Source: Asticcacaulis sp.
GTDB taxonomy: Bacteria > Pseudomonadota > Alphaproteobacteria > Caulobacterales > Caulobacteraceae
Assembly: GCF_027484505.1 (NCBI RefSeq)
Contig: NZ_JAIXSV010000118.1
Location: 1-64,000, forward strand
Direction: 5' to 3'
Length of the DNA: 64,000 nt
Of this stretch, positions 44,689-54,349 are shown piece by piece (position 1 is the first letter of the stretch; every line of letters begins with the position of its first letter). The position numbers were made by a program, and so were the translations under genes. A model generated the notes under the pieces. The model made no database searches. It was given only the letters and a program-made list of their open reading frames with translations, and was not told the DNA's origin.

Positions 44689-45624
44689 TCATGACGCCGA
44701 TATCGAACCGCCACTCACCAGCAAGGGTTCGATTTTCGCCACCGTTTCTAAAAAGGGCGAAACAAGCAAGCGCTCACGTGGGACGTTATCATAAAAATTA
44801 AATAGATCAATGAGATATTGCTTCATGGTGAGCGAGCGGCTCTCACCAGCTGGGGTAAGCCAAGCTGGGCGCTTAAAATCGAATGATCCGCGCGCGCCGA
44901 TCCGCGCGGCTAGGGCCGGATAGACTGGCCAAGTAAAGCTTTCCCCGAGATGGTCCTTCTCGATTTCGGGCAGGGGGGCGCTCCTGGGAATAAGGCCGAG
45001 CCGACTGTAGAGCTGAGCAGCTAGGGCAGCGAGTACGCGAACGGCAGGATGATTGGTCATATACATGAAGGGCTCCCCCTGGCCGAGCCAACCATCAATC
45101 ATTCCGTCGATTTCGAACCCCATCTCTCGCAACTGCGATTCAACAGCGTTTCTTGCCGCTGGGAAGACGTCGAAATACCCTAACTCGGTAAAAATCAGAC
45201 CGTTGTAGAGGCTCAAGGTGCGCTGAGGCGACAACCCCAAAAGAAAGCCAGCGACTGCAATCTTCGAGTGAAAATCGGAATGGACAGCGTTGATAAGTCC
45301 CGTACTGTCGAAAGCGTAGCTGAGATCGGGGTGGAATCCCGAGAATACGAAGGTGGGCATGAAATGGGCGTTGGGATGCCATCCCGTTAAACGATCGATC
45401 TCCAATTCGGGCATGCCATGGCCTGAACCGATTTGTGTGAGGACAAGATCGAAATCCTTAATTTTTGCGACAATTGCCTCAGGTGAGTCCGGGGGATTGA
45501 CGCCGGCGTGCCACGCCGAAACGACGGCGTGTGGAATTAGGTGACGCGTTGCCTCCGCCAGTCCTTCCGCCTGACACCCTCCGACAATCGCCACTTTCAG
45601 CTTTTTCTTGAACAGCTTGAACAT
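44689..45624 (-). CDS. WcbI-like polysaccharide biosynthesis putative acyltransferase
   Basis: A 311-residue protein resembling the WcbI family, whose founder binds coenzyme A and is needed for Burkholderia capsule. Landmarks are VAIVGGCQAEGLAEATRHLIP at the N-terminus, TQIGSGHG, and FMYMTNHPAVRVLAALAAQL. The C-terminal third is all-alpha. It starts in a TAATG overlap with the GSCFA gene, so the two are coupled. An acetyl or acyl transfer to the polymer is the likely role; direct activity of the family is poorly defined. Confidence 0.75.
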   Translation of the reverse strand: MFKLFKKKLKVAIVGGCQAEGLAEATRHLIPHAVVSAWHAGVNPPDSPEAIVAKIKDFDLVLTQIGSGHGMPELEIDRLTGWHPNAHFMPTFVFSGFHPDLSYAFDSTGLINAVHSDFHSKIAVAGFLLGLSPQRTLSLYNGLIFTELGYFDVFPAARNAVESQLREMGFEIDGMIDGWLGQGEPFMYMTNHPAVRVLAALAAQLYSRLGLIPRSAPLPEIEKDHLGESFTWPVYPALAARIGARGSFDFKRPAWLTPAGESRSLTMKQYLIDLFNFYDNVPRERLLVSPFLETVAKIEPLLVSGGSISAS

Positions 45625-46700
45625 TAGGCCCTCCGGTCAATGTGTTCTTCGTCGCAGATGACCTGACTCACGCTTTCGATGAGTGCTCTCTGGTAACGAA
45701 TATCTTCTTCCCGGATCACATAGCTTCCCGCTGCGACGTGCGATTTGACGAGTGTCTCGTCGAGATAGTGGCGGGCGAAGTTGCGCATGACATGATCGAC
45801 CCCTTCGGCGGTAACCTCACGCAAGTCTTCCATGAAAAATCTACCTCGCGCATGCGGCCCGGTGATCATCTCGTAGGACGGGAAATAATCGACAAAATCG
45901 AAAGCATGCTGCGCCATGTCAGCCACGACCCGTAAGGCAGCCTTGGAATAGGCGTTTGCTACCAGGACATGCTGGCGTGCATACGTGGCGATCAGCGCGA
46001 CCGGCGACACTGTCAAAACGACTCGCACAGTTGGGTTCACCTTGCGCAGCAATGTCAAAAACAGGGACAGGTCGGCAGACATCTCCGGAACAGAAAAATT
46101 ATGAAATACAAAACTCTCACCGGCCGGGGCTTCGGCCACAACACCGGGCGCGAGAGGTACGACCGCCTCATCCGACTGACTCCTCCACCCTTCCGTCAAG
46201 CCAAGCGTAAAGATGAAAACGTTGCAGGTTTCAAAAATAGTCTGTACCGCTGCCAGATGCGCCTCCCTGTCTGCCAGCACATCCTCCTCGTTCGCAAAAC
46301 CTTCGGACTGGATCACTGGGCGAAACGGATCCACAAAGCGTCCGTCGTCCCTGCGCCAGGCGCGTCCGGCGGGATCGAAAAGTCCGAACGCCCTCTGAAA
46401 CAGTTGCAGAAGCTGACGCACGGTATATATGTTGCCATAGCGCGCCGAGAAAGTGCTGTAATTTTCGTCAGTTGCGCCGACAGAGCTGGGGCCGGTTTCC
46501 GCGCGCAAGTAGGTGAACCCTGTGGATTGCAGGGTCCGGGCGATATGCTGGGCGAAGCAGCTTCCCGCAGTAGCTATGCGATCTTCGCGGCCAAACCGAA
46601 ATCGTGAAGGGATAATCGGATCTAAGGTCTCCGGGGTTCGCCCGGACACGGATCGACGCCAGAAGTGATGATCGGGAAGGTCTCGGTAAGGACTGATCAT
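45624..46700 (-). CDS. GSCFA-domain protein
   Basis: A 358-residue protein of the GSCFA family, named for the motif seen here in IATAGSCFAQHIARTL (about residues 42-57). Related SGNH-like features follow: FIFTLGLTEGW, VRVVLTVSPVALIAT and an Asp/His-rich C-terminal stretch (FDYFPSYEMITGPHARGRFF, in slightly different wording). The family lies in polysaccharide clusters and is thought to include acylesterases or acyltransferases, but is not well characterised. GGAG lies nine bases before the ATG. It is coupled to the WcbI-like gene by a one-base TAATG overlap. Confidence 0.85.
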   Translation of the reverse strand: MISPYRDLPDHHFWRRSVSGRTPETLDPIIPSRFRFGREDRIATAGSCFAQHIARTLQSTGFTYLRAETGPSSVGATDENYSTFSARYGNIYTVRQLLQLFQRAFGLFDPAGRAWRRDDGRFVDPFRPVIQSEGFANEEDVLADREAHLAAVQTIFETCNVFIFTLGLTEGWRSQSDEAVVPLAPGVVAEAPAGESFVFHNFSVPEMSADLSLFLTLLRKVNPTVRVVLTVSPVALIATYARQHVLVANAYSKAALRVVADMAQHAFDFVDYFPSYEMITGPHARGRFFMEDLREVTAEGVDHVMRNFARHYLDETLVKSHVAAGSYVIREEDIRYQRALIESVSQVICDEEHIDRRA

Positions 46701-46853
46701 AACGGCTCCGGTTTAAACACGGCTTCAGACAACATTCGGAAAATATGCCCGGTGGTCCGCAGAAACGACCGAGACAAAGTAGTCCTTCGGTTTGCCGAAA
46801 ACAACGGCCGACCCGCAGAGGCATGTCCGCCGACAAACCGACAGTATGGCGAA

Positions 46854-48029
46854 CTAAGCTTCAAGCGCATCCACAAACTCATGGAAGGTACTGACTTCAA
46901 TATGTTTGGGCGTATGGTTTTCGGGGAATATGTAAGCCACATGCCCCTGCTTGATGTGGGCTATCCCATAGTGCCAAAGGTTGTTGCGATGGCGGAGTGA
47001 CAATACGCCCAGCCGAATACCCGGTTGAGCGAATACTATATTATGCAACGCACTCCCGTCTTCACCTATGACGATTCGTGCCTCCCTCATCATCAACAAC
47101 TGCTGTTCGACCGTGTAATCTTGTGGGGAAACGATCCGATATCCGCGGCTTTGCGCGGCGCGCTCCAGAGCATCGATATTATCGAAGCTCTCCCGATTTC
47201 CCTTTGACCAGCCCCGACGACTGAAGAAAATTTTCTCCGCCATCGCGCTGATCGGCATACTGTACACCGCCGGAGGGCGCACCTGGGCCCATGCGTCTTC
47301 AAGCGCCCGCCCACCCAGACGGAATCCAGATTTGGAACTAGTGGGCACCTTGGCGTGTTCGACTCTGAAAAAGCGTGAAGGATGTGGCCTTATGGCATCT
47401 ATGTCTAAACCAAAAGACTTTAGGAAATAGGCGGCCCAACGCGGGACGCTGTCGCAATACACTGGCAATGAATCGAGCCCGGCCTCACGCAGGACATTGA
47501 GCCTCGGCAACATGTCAAGCAACCAATGCCCATAAATATCTTGACCCGGCGCAGAAAGGACCACCGCCTCACCTCTTATAGTATTCCGGTCAAGAGTTTC
47601 GTCCAGTTGGCGACGAAAGCATGGGTCGGCGAACCTTCGGACCATTTTAGGCAATTTATGGCGTTCGGCGTACCAAAGGGCGAAATCACATCCCCAGCAC
47701 AAAGGCTCGCCAATAACGGCCTCGTTCGTGTCGAAATCGATAGGAAGTGCGCAGTTTTCAACGAAGGCATACTGATTGAAATCAATTATGCCAGATGCAA
47801 TGAAGCCAGGCGTTGCTAACGCATCCTTGTATTCCTGATGAATATGATCGTCCGGACCGAAGCGTATGAGGGTCTTTTCGTCGAACTCCAGAAATGGGCT
47901 GTCAATTACGCGATCGAAAGCGATCTTGCCGTCCTGCGTTACAAAGCCGGCAAATGCGTCTTGTCCGTCCGTCGGAATGCTACGAATGGCGATATGTTCA
48001 AGATACTCGTATTTTATTTCGGCAGTCAT
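46854..48029 (-). CDS. GT61-family (DUF563) glycosyltransferase
   Basis: A 391-residue GT61-type glycosyltransferase. Landmarks are IYGHWLLDMLPRLNVLREAG, KIFFSRRGWSKGNRESF, and ARIVIGEDGSALHNIVFAQPG, which are the standard DUF563 blocks. The first 120 residues contain an ICGxxLxxG-like receptor part (VIGEPLCWGCDFALWYAE). No membrane segment. It lies between the GSCFA gene and the epimerase gene and presumably adds one sugar of the repeat unit. Donor unknown. Confidence 0.87.
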   Translation of the reverse strand: MTAEIKYEYLEHIAIRSIPTDGQDAFAGFVTQDGKIAFDRVIDSPFLEFDEKTLIRFGPDDHIHQEYKDALATPGFIASGIIDFNQYAFVENCALPIDFDTNEAVIGEPLCWGCDFALWYAERHKLPKMVRRFADPCFRRQLDETLDRNTIRGEAVVLSAPGQDIYGHWLLDMLPRLNVLREAGLDSLPVYCDSVPRWAAYFLKSFGLDIDAIRPHPSRFFRVEHAKVPTSSKSGFRLGGRALEDAWAQVRPPAVYSMPISAMAEKIFFSRRGWSKGNRESFDNIDALERAAQSRGYRIVSPQDYTVEQQLLMMREARIVIGEDGSALHNIVFAQPGIRLGVLSLRHRNNLWHYGIAHIKQGHVAYIFPENHTPKHIEVSTFHEFVDALEA

Positions 48030-48063
48030 GCAAGACCGTAGCTCGCGGTTGGGCGCAAAAGAG

Positions 48064-48999
48064 TTATTTGGAAATGGTGGCTATCAGATTTCGGATACCA
48101 TCCGCCAGTTCCACGGTCGCCTGCCAACCCAGAATTGACCGCGCCTTATCGACATTCAGTACATTCGAGCGGACGTCGATGCGGCGCCCGGGCATACGAG
48201 TCACGGACAGTTTACGCCCGAGCTCGCCTTCGATTTTAGTGAGGAGACGATTGAGACTGGTACCCCGACCGCTGCCTATATTGAAAACCGCCGGCGCGCC
48301 CTCGGTAAGAGTATTGCATTGCGCCAAAGCTATCATCCCCCTTGCCGCGTCATCGATATCGATATAATCGCGAACGACTTCTCCATCGCCCCATATCTCG
48401 ATCTGCTCGCCGCTCACAGCAAGACGTACGAAACGTGACAAAGCTCCCTGCATTCGGCCCTTGTCTTGACCGGCACCATAAGGGTTCGACAGGCGCGCTA
48501 CGCGGGCATCAACTCTACCGGTAAAGCGATAGAGATTACAGTAGGTTTCCGCGCAAACCTTGCCAGCGCCGTATGCATTTATAGGCTGAAGCGGATGCGT
48601 CTCGTCTATTAGGTCCATGGCTGCATGCCCGTAAACCGTTCCGCCCGAAGAACAAAAGACAAGACGGCCGCCCGTCTTTTCCATCAGATTGAGTAGACGA
48701 AGCGTGAATATCACATTGGTTTCCATGTCAGCAAGTACATCGGCTTCAGCCGACGAGGGCAGACTGGACCATGCCAGATGGTAAACCACGTCGCATCCGT
48801 CAATGACACGGCGCAGGTCATCATCCGAACTGTTGAACAGGTCGAGCCCCACCCCCTCGAAAGGAGGCGATTTGGCTTCGGCCATCCTAGGAAACGACCT
48901 GCCGACAACCCGGACGTGCCCGCCCTGTTCGCCCAAAGCGCGCACCAAACCATTGCCGACAAATCCTGTCCCGCCAAGGACTACGCTGCGCAAAGTCAT
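48064..48999 (-). CDS. NAD-dependent sugar epimerase/dehydratase (extended SDR)
   Basis: A 311-residue extended SDR. The cofactor motif is VLGGTGFVGNGLVRAL; the catalytic triad is in FCSSGGTVYG and AYGAGKVCAE, the latter with G in the usual S position between Tyr and Lys. RLSNPYGAGQ, DYIDIDDAARGM and FNIGSGRGTSLN are shared with UDP-glucose 4-epimerases. It overlaps the end of the large glycosyltransferase gene by one base (TAATG). It most likely interconverts a nucleotide sugar used by the neighbouring transferases; the exact sugar is unknown. Confidence 0.85.
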   Translation of the reverse strand: MTLRSVVLGGTGFVGNGLVRALGEQGGHVRVVGRSFPRMAEAKSPPFEGVGLDLFNSSDDDLRRVIDGCDVVYHLAWSSLPSSAEADVLADMETNVIFTLRLLNLMEKTGGRLVFCSSGGTVYGHAAMDLIDETHPLQPINAYGAGKVCAETYCNLYRFTGRVDARVARLSNPYGAGQDKGRMQGALSRFVRLAVSGEQIEIWGDGEVVRDYIDIDDAARGMIALAQCNTLTEGAPAVFNIGSGRGTSLNRLLTKIEGELGRKLSVTRMPGRRIDVRSNVLNVDKARSILGWQATVELADGIRNLIATISK

Positions 49000-51584
49000 T
49001 ACCGCGTGTACTTAGGGAAGTAGGTGGAGGCGAGCTTGTAGCCAGACTCTTCGACGATGACAGGCAGAAGGCGTTCTAACGCGTGTAACATAGTGCCATC
49101 GATCGGCAGTGGCTCCTGCGGATAATCTTCCTCTGTGAATTGGGCTTCGACCAGTTTCTGAAGCGCATCTCGACGGGCCCAGAACATGGTCCCGACCGGG
49201 AATTCCAAGTGCTCAGGAATCTGCTTAATGCCCAGTCTTGGTGCCATGTCAGCCGCAATTTCCTTATTGAGCTCCCAGCCGACCAGAAAATCGTTTTGCG
49301 GAAACACCATGCCGATCGACGGATCTTTTTCCATCTCTTCAATGATGATGTCGGCGGCCGGAGCGTCTGGCCCCATGAGATGCTGCCACAGGAACACACG
49401 CCATCGGTTACCCAGATCGGAGTCGTAATCCATCGTATGGACGCTGCGCTTGCCGTGTACGTGACCAATGATATCGTACCCGTCCAGAGCGCCTTCAAGT
49501 AACTTCACGAATGGACGCACATCACGTCCGAGGTTGTTGAGAACGCTGATCTGTACGCGTCCCTTAGTATAGGCCTCGGTCATTTTTTCCAGACGGTGCG
49601 CTGCTTCGGAAGCGGTGGTGGTTAGGAAAAGGTCGACCGGCTGTTTGTTAGCGTCCATCGCCTCAAGAAATTCGGGGAAGTTGTCGAGGTAATGGAAGTG
49701 ACCATGCATTGCGACCGGTTTGCGGGTAACAACGAGCTCACGTTCGCTACGGTCACCAGGCAGATGAATGACTTTATGTATCCAAGGCCCAATCGGGCGA
49801 CCGGAGCGGGCGAAGTGGACCAAGGGATCGACCGTCCCGTCACGCGGGAAATCCGGAGCAAGCTCCCCGTAGCGCAAAGCGTGAAAGCCCTCCAGTGCCC
49901 GCCGCGGGTGATCGCCCCACACGGCCGGGCCACAAAAGTTGACGTTGCTAGTGTCGAGCAGGTAACGACGCGCCGCTTGGGCGAGAGTCAGCGAGGCAGT
50001 CGCCTTAGCCCCAAGATAAAGTTCAGCGTTGAACGATTTTTCAGTCACCAGCGTTTCGACCTGATCGTCAATGCCCTTCAGACGTGCCGCCGCATGACGG
50101 CCGAACGTGTCGAGCTTCTTAACGTAGGTCATCATGTTAAAATTCGCGCGAGCGATGCGCGATACAGTGCGGGAAATCTTTTGCTTTCGTGAAGCATCTT
50201 GCGCTAGAGACGCCAACTCTTCAGCGATGGCGCCCGTATCCATATAAGCGGCCACAAGTCCGCGGGTGTCTTCATGAGCGGACAGAATTTCTGCAAATCC
50301 CGTCGCTTCCTCGAAACACAGAACTGGCACGCCGCGCAACATGGCGTCAATGCCAACATTGGGAAGCGGATCAAGCCGTGAGCTTACAAAAAGCGCGTCC
50401 GCAGCCGCGTAGACTGGCTCAAGATCATCGACGGGTGAATACATATGTATCCGGTCTTTTATTCCGCAACGTTCGATCTGTTCGTCTAGGAAGGTATAAT
50501 ACTGATTTGGTTTGGGAAGAACCCGCTCGCCGATCCAGATAAAACGGAAATCGATATCCGGGTAGCGAGCATTCAGTGCGGTCGCCGTGGCGATGAACAG
50601 ATCAACGCCCTTGCGCAAATCGACCGCACCGAGACCGACCACCGTAAAAGGAGCATCCTTGGCCGCCAGCAGTTTTTCCAAGGCCTTGTCTGAAGCACCC
50701 GACATGGAGTTGCCGGCTTCAATCACTTCGCCGTCCAGAAGCCGCGGAACCTCGGAGGGGCCTTGTGGTTGCAGTATGTAGTGACGCTGTTCAATTATGC
50801 CGTAGGCATCTGAATTCGACCTGTGAACCAGCTTCGACGGAAAAACGATCAGGTCGCTGCTCTTGAAAAACGCTGTCAAAGCGTAAGGCGCGCTATGGCT
50901 CGCAAATTCATGGACCAACGAAATAAGTGGTATCTCAGTCTGGCGCAGCGCCACCCCGAACATTCGCGTTTCGACACTGTTGGCAATGACATAAATCGGA
51001 TCATAGGCGGCCTTGATTCGCTCGGCCAGACGCTTACATTCGTGCGGATTGTCCGTCACCTCCGGGCCTGGACACTCGATCACAGCGGAGGCGAACGTGT
51101 CTAAACTCTTTGTTAAAGGCCCCCCTTTACGCAGGAGAACCACGACGTTACGCGTTAGTTTCAACTCGCGCATGATATTCCAACCAAGGATCGGCGCGCC
51201 GGAATAGGTAGCTTCATGCAGGATCAGCACGACCGTCGGTTTGCCGGGGTCTATCTTCGAAAGGTTCAACCTTATGCGATCACAGGCGAACGTGATCGCC
51301 CGTCCCTCATGCCGCCCGAACAACTCGTAATGAACCAGCGCACTCATGCCCGACGCACGCACGTCGGGGTTTAGACTATGATAGACTGAAGGATCGAACA
51401 CCGCCGACGCCGGTATACCCAGCCTCTCACCGACTGTCAGATAATGCAGAGCTGGGTTTTCGGCCGCCTTGGGATCGGCGGCCTGCTTGAGGTAAAAATC
51501 TTTATCGAAGTAAACACTGTCAGTGATCAAGTGGACCGTGGACGTGTCTATGGCAGCATCATTTTTTTGAGCCGAATTACTCAT
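48999..51584 (-). CDS. Multidomain glycosyltransferase: FDxxFYL repeats, GT4, RgpF-like domain
   Basis: An 861-residue protein with three parts. Residues 20-95 hold two copies of a short module (FDKDFYLKQAADPKAAENP and FDPSVYHSLNPDV...HYELFGRHEGR). Residues 110-500 form a GT4-type GT-B fold: VVLILHEATYSGAP, GLGAVDLRKGVDLFI and SSRLDPLPNVGIDAMLRGVPVLCFE with the donor-site acidic residue. Residues 590-861 match rhamnan synthesis protein F (RgpF): HGHFHYLDNFPEF, NNLGRDVRPFVKLL and GHVHGKRSVHTMDYDSDLGNRWR, in shorter form. It probably catalyses two steps of chain assembly. Flanking genes overlap it by a single base on both sides. Confidence 0.86.
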   Translation of the reverse strand: MSNSAQKNDAAIDTSTVHLITDSVYFDKDFYLKQAADPKAAENPALHYLTVGERLGIPASAVFDPSVYHSLNPDVRASGMSALVHYELFGRHEGRAITFACDRIRLNLSKIDPGKPTVVLILHEATYSGAPILGWNIMRELKLTRNVVVLLRKGGPLTKSLDTFASAVIECPGPEVTDNPHECKRLAERIKAAYDPIYVIANSVETRMFGVALRQTEIPLISLVHEFASHSAPYALTAFFKSSDLIVFPSKLVHRSNSDAYGIIEQRHYILQPQGPSEVPRLLDGEVIEAGNSMSGASDKALEKLLAAKDAPFTVVGLGAVDLRKGVDLFIATATALNARYPDIDFRFIWIGERVLPKPNQYYTFLDEQIERCGIKDRIHMYSPVDDLEPVYAAADALFVSSRLDPLPNVGIDAMLRGVPVLCFEEATGFAEILSAHEDTRGLVAAYMDTGAIAEELASLAQDASRKQKISRTVSRIARANFNMMTYVKKLDTFGRHAAARLKGIDDQVETLVTEKSFNAELYLGAKATASLTLAQAARRYLLDTSNVNFCGPAVWGDHPRRALEGFHALRYGELAPDFPRDGTVDPLVHFARSGRPIGPWIHKVIHLPGDRSERELVVTRKPVAMHGHFHYLDNFPEFLEAMDANKQPVDLFLTTTASEAAHRLEKMTEAYTKGRVQISVLNNLGRDVRPFVKLLEGALDGYDIIGHVHGKRSVHTMDYDSDLGNRWRVFLWQHLMGPDAPAADIIIEEMEKDPSIGMVFPQNDFLVGWELNKEIAADMAPRLGIKQIPEHLEFPVGTMFWARRDALQKLVEAQFTEEDYPQEPLPIDGTMLHALERLLPVIVEESGYKLASTYFPKYTR

Positions 51585-53476
51585 TATTTCCTAGTCCTGA
51601 ATACGGTCAAAATAGCTCTAGGCAGAGCTGTCAGTTTCCAGCTGTTCGACGCCAAGATAGCTTCGCGTTCCCGAAGTAGCGGTGCGGCGTCTAATTTTTC
51701 CTGGCGAAGAGTCAATACTTCCTGCTCAAGCAAATTCAGTTTTTCCGTTGCATCAACATAGACATCACGGGACACCATATTCTGCTCATTGAACGATTGA
51801 ATGCGCATTATCTCCAAACTCAATTCCGCTACCCGCGCCGCCATAATCCCGCGCTCATGGTCAATCGAACTTGCGCGAGCCACTTCATGTTCCAGTGCCT
51901 CGCGTAGAGACGCAACAGTCTTTTCCCGGTCAGCCTCGACGTTTCGCACGTGCTGCTCGACCTCTCTGAGCCGCTGGACCGTGCCATTGTATGCTTCCTC
52001 TGCTCTTATTGCCCGCGCCTCGACGGCTTCAGTGGAGTGCGACAAGCCGGCCTGCAGACTATCGGCATATTGTTGAAGGCGGATGACTTCGGAAGAAAGT
52101 TCATCGATGCGCTCCTGAGCGGCATCACGCTCGCGCTCGGCAATCGCCATACGTTCTTCGATTTCCCTCGCTTCGGGCGGGGCATCGGATCCGCCCATCT
52201 GGGGCACGGGTTGTGAAACAACAATTTTATTGTTGGCGAGAACACTCTCGAGAAGCGTGCGGTTTTCCTCCTGCAGCTTTAGATTCACTTCCTGCAGCCG
52301 ATAAAGCTCCCGTTCAAGCTCAATTTTACGCTCCGAGTAAAAACTAAGCTCTCGGGAAAGGTCCCGAATCTCTTCTAATAACTCCGAGGCCTTACCATCA
52401 CTATCCTGCGATACAATGAGATCGGTCTTGAGGACAGAGACCGTAGGCTTTTTGAGGAATTCTGCGCCTACCACGAGCTTATCGTCCGGTAAAAGGGCCC
52501 CACGAGTACGGTCGGCGCCGGAAATCTCGCTAATTGGATCCGATTTCGCTTGTTCGTCTTCGCCGAGGGCTTCCGGTATTGACCTTTCTTCGACAAACTC
52601 TGCTGAGACAGCAGCCTCCCTGACATCGGTAGGCTTGATCGGTTCCACGAAGTCCACGGACTCGACGAGATCGAGTTGCGGAGGTGACACGTAGTCGCGG
52701 CTATCGTTTAAGTAGCGCTCAATAGCTTTTATAACGTCTGCGTCAACCTTCTGGTTGTTTTTTGTCGCCCGTAGTAACGCTTGGTGCACCATATCAGCGA
52801 AAGGGTGAAATGGAGCGGTCAGAGTGTCACAAGGTTTTGATATAGCAAATTCTATCCGGCGCCGTAAGATCAATGACTCCACTTGCTGGTAGGACTCTTC
52901 GGATAAATCTGGCAGACGGGTCTTGGTTATCCGCTCTACGTCGTCAAGACGCTCAATCCAAGATTCCAGCAACGTTGCATAGTCAAGGAAAATGCCGCCT
53001 CCCTTTTCGGCAAGCGTATTCGCAATGACGATAGCTTTAAGCCAAGTCCTGAATTTCTCCCCAGCATCACCGAAACTGTTCGTGGTAAGGTTCTCTGGGG
53101 CAGACACCTCAAAAATGGATACCACTTGCCCGCCCGATGCTTGAAAGGCCCTGAGCCAGAAACCCGAAAGGGCACCAATGTCGGATAGATTTACGGCGAT
53201 TTTCTCGCAGTCCGTGAACGCCGCGTCCAACGCCTCTACGGCGCGCTGCGTGAAAACTGTGTCGAAGTTAGAAAGATCCGCCGTTTCAGGACTGATATCA
53301 TCCAGTTCCCCAACCGAAGGAACAATGTCTGAGACATCCTTCGACAACGCCGCAATCTCTTTATGATTCCAGTAATCCGCGGAGTTCGTTATACCAAGGG
53401 CACAAAACAACCTATGGAGCGTGGAAACGTAACGTGGCTCGCCCCCTGCGATAACATAAAAAATTTTGAATGACAT
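51584..53476 (-). CDS. Large coiled-coil protein of the polysaccharide cluster
   Basis: A protein of about 630 residues, not assigned to a family. The first 230 residues are globular (FKIFYVIAGGEPRYVSTLHRLFCALG; FWLRAFQASGGQVVSIFEVSAPE), somewhat like a sulfotransferase- or glycan-related domain with a WL-x-AI-x-AN segment. An acidic linker follows, then a long coiled coil (about 365-600) rich in Glu/Arg heptads. It ends with REAILASNSWKLTALPRAIL, a tail often seen after coiled coils in glycosyltransferase-cluster proteins. ATG at 53476 with GGTGGGA upstream is preferred over the track's TTG. It may act as a length-controlling or scaffolding factor; inference only. Confidence 0.7.
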   Translation of the reverse strand: MSFKIFYVIAGGEPRYVSTLHRLFCALGITNSADYWNHKEIAALSKDVSDIVPSVGELDDISPETADLSNFDTVFTQRAVEALDAAFTDCEKIAVNLSDIGALSGFWLRAFQASGGQVVSIFEVSAPENLTTNSFGDAGEKFRTWLKAIVIANTLAEKGGGIFLDYATLLESWIERLDDVERITKTRLPDLSEESYQQVESLILRRRIEFAISKPCDTLTAPFHPFADMVHQALLRATKNNQKVDADVIKAIERYLNDSRDYVSPPQLDLVESVDFVEPIKPTDVREAAVSAEFVEERSIPEALGEDEQAKSDPISEISGADRTRGALLPDDKLVVGAEFLKKPTVSVLKTDLIVSQDSDGKASELLEEIRDLSRELSFYSERKIELERELYRLQEVNLKLQEENRTLLESVLANNKIVVSQPVPQMGGSDAPPEAREIEERMAIAERERDAAQERIDELSSEVIRLQQYADSLQAGLSHSTEAVEARAIRAEEAYNGTVQRLREVEQHVRNVEADREKTVASLREALEHEVARASSIDHERGIMAARVAELSLEIMRIQSFNEQNMVSRDVYVDATEKLNLLEQEVLTLRQEKLDAAPLLREREAILASNSWKLTALPRAILTVFRTRK

Positions 53477-53580
53477 TACAATCCCACCATCATGCGGCAA
53501 TGCCGAAATAGAAAGTGCAAAATAAAATTATTGAAGTCGTTAAAAAGATGCACAATTAGTGAAGGGTAAAAAGCCCGTTG

Positions 53581-54342
53581 TCACTCCTGTTTTTTCGTTT
53601 TCGGCGTCATTGTGGAGAAGTCCCAACCGTCGACCGGTCCAAAATAGGATTGGCTTCCGCTGTCAAGGATCAGCAGCTTGTTACAAACGTTTTGCACCAA
53701 ATCAGCATTATGGGTCCCTACCACCATAACACGCGACTTCTCCAGTATCTGATTCATACGTTGGATTGCGCGATCCTGGAAGGACGCATCGCCAGCACCG
53801 ATCCATTCGTCCAGCAAAAGCACATCGGGTTCTAATGATGTTGCCACGGCAAATACAAGCCTTGCCTGCATGCCAGCGCTATATGCCTTTACTGGCAAGT
53901 CCACATAACTACCCAGTTCGGAAAATTCGACCATTTCTGGCATTCTCGAAAGTATTTCCTTCGTGCTGTGTCCTCGCATACGACCCATGTTCATAATGTT
54001 GTCGCGCCCGGTCAGCGAACTGTCCAGCCCAAGCCCAATATCGATCATTGACGAAATCCGCCCCTTGACATCTACAAGGCCTCGATCAGGTTCGTAAACG
54101 CCAGCTAGAACCTTCAAGAGAGTCGTCTTACCGGCACCATTGTGTCCCATGACACCCAATCGATCACCTTCCTCCAAGGAGAACGTGATCGAATCAAGTG
54201 CTTTTACGTGGATCACATCTTGACCGTCACGCAGCAGCTTCCCTCCTATAGCCATATTGGCAAGCGTGTTTCGCAACGAAGCGGCACGGATCGAGTATAT
54301 CGGGTAAGCAAGCGAAACGGAATTCAGAGAAACAATAGACAT
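53581..54342 (-). CDS. Polysaccharide ABC exporter, ATP-binding subunit (Wzt/KpsT-like)
   Basis: A 253-residue ATPase. Walker A is GHNGAGKTTLL near residue 66, the signature is YSAGMQARL near 155 and Walker B is VLLLDEWIGAGD near 172, followed by the switch GTHN. It belongs to the ABC-2 polysaccharide/teichoic exporter group. It lacks the C-terminal carbohydrate-binding domain of longer Wzt proteins, so a terminal-cap recognition step is not expected. Seven bases separate it from the upstream permease gene; the two form the exporter for the assembled chain. Confidence 0.92.
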   Translation of the reverse strand: MSIVSLNSVSLAYPIYSIRAASLRNTLANMAIGGKLLRDGQDVIHVKALDSITFSLEEGDRLGVMGHNGAGKTTLLKVLAGVYEPDRGLVDVKGRISSMIDIGLGLDSSLTGRDNIMNMGRMRGHSTKEILSRMPEMVEFSELGSYVDLPVKAYSAGMQARLVFAVATSLEPDVLLLDEWIGAGDASFQDRAIQRMNQILEKSRVMVVGTHNADLVQNVCNKLLILDSGSQSYFGPVDGWDFSTMTPKTKKQE

Positions 54343-54349
54343 TATTCAC

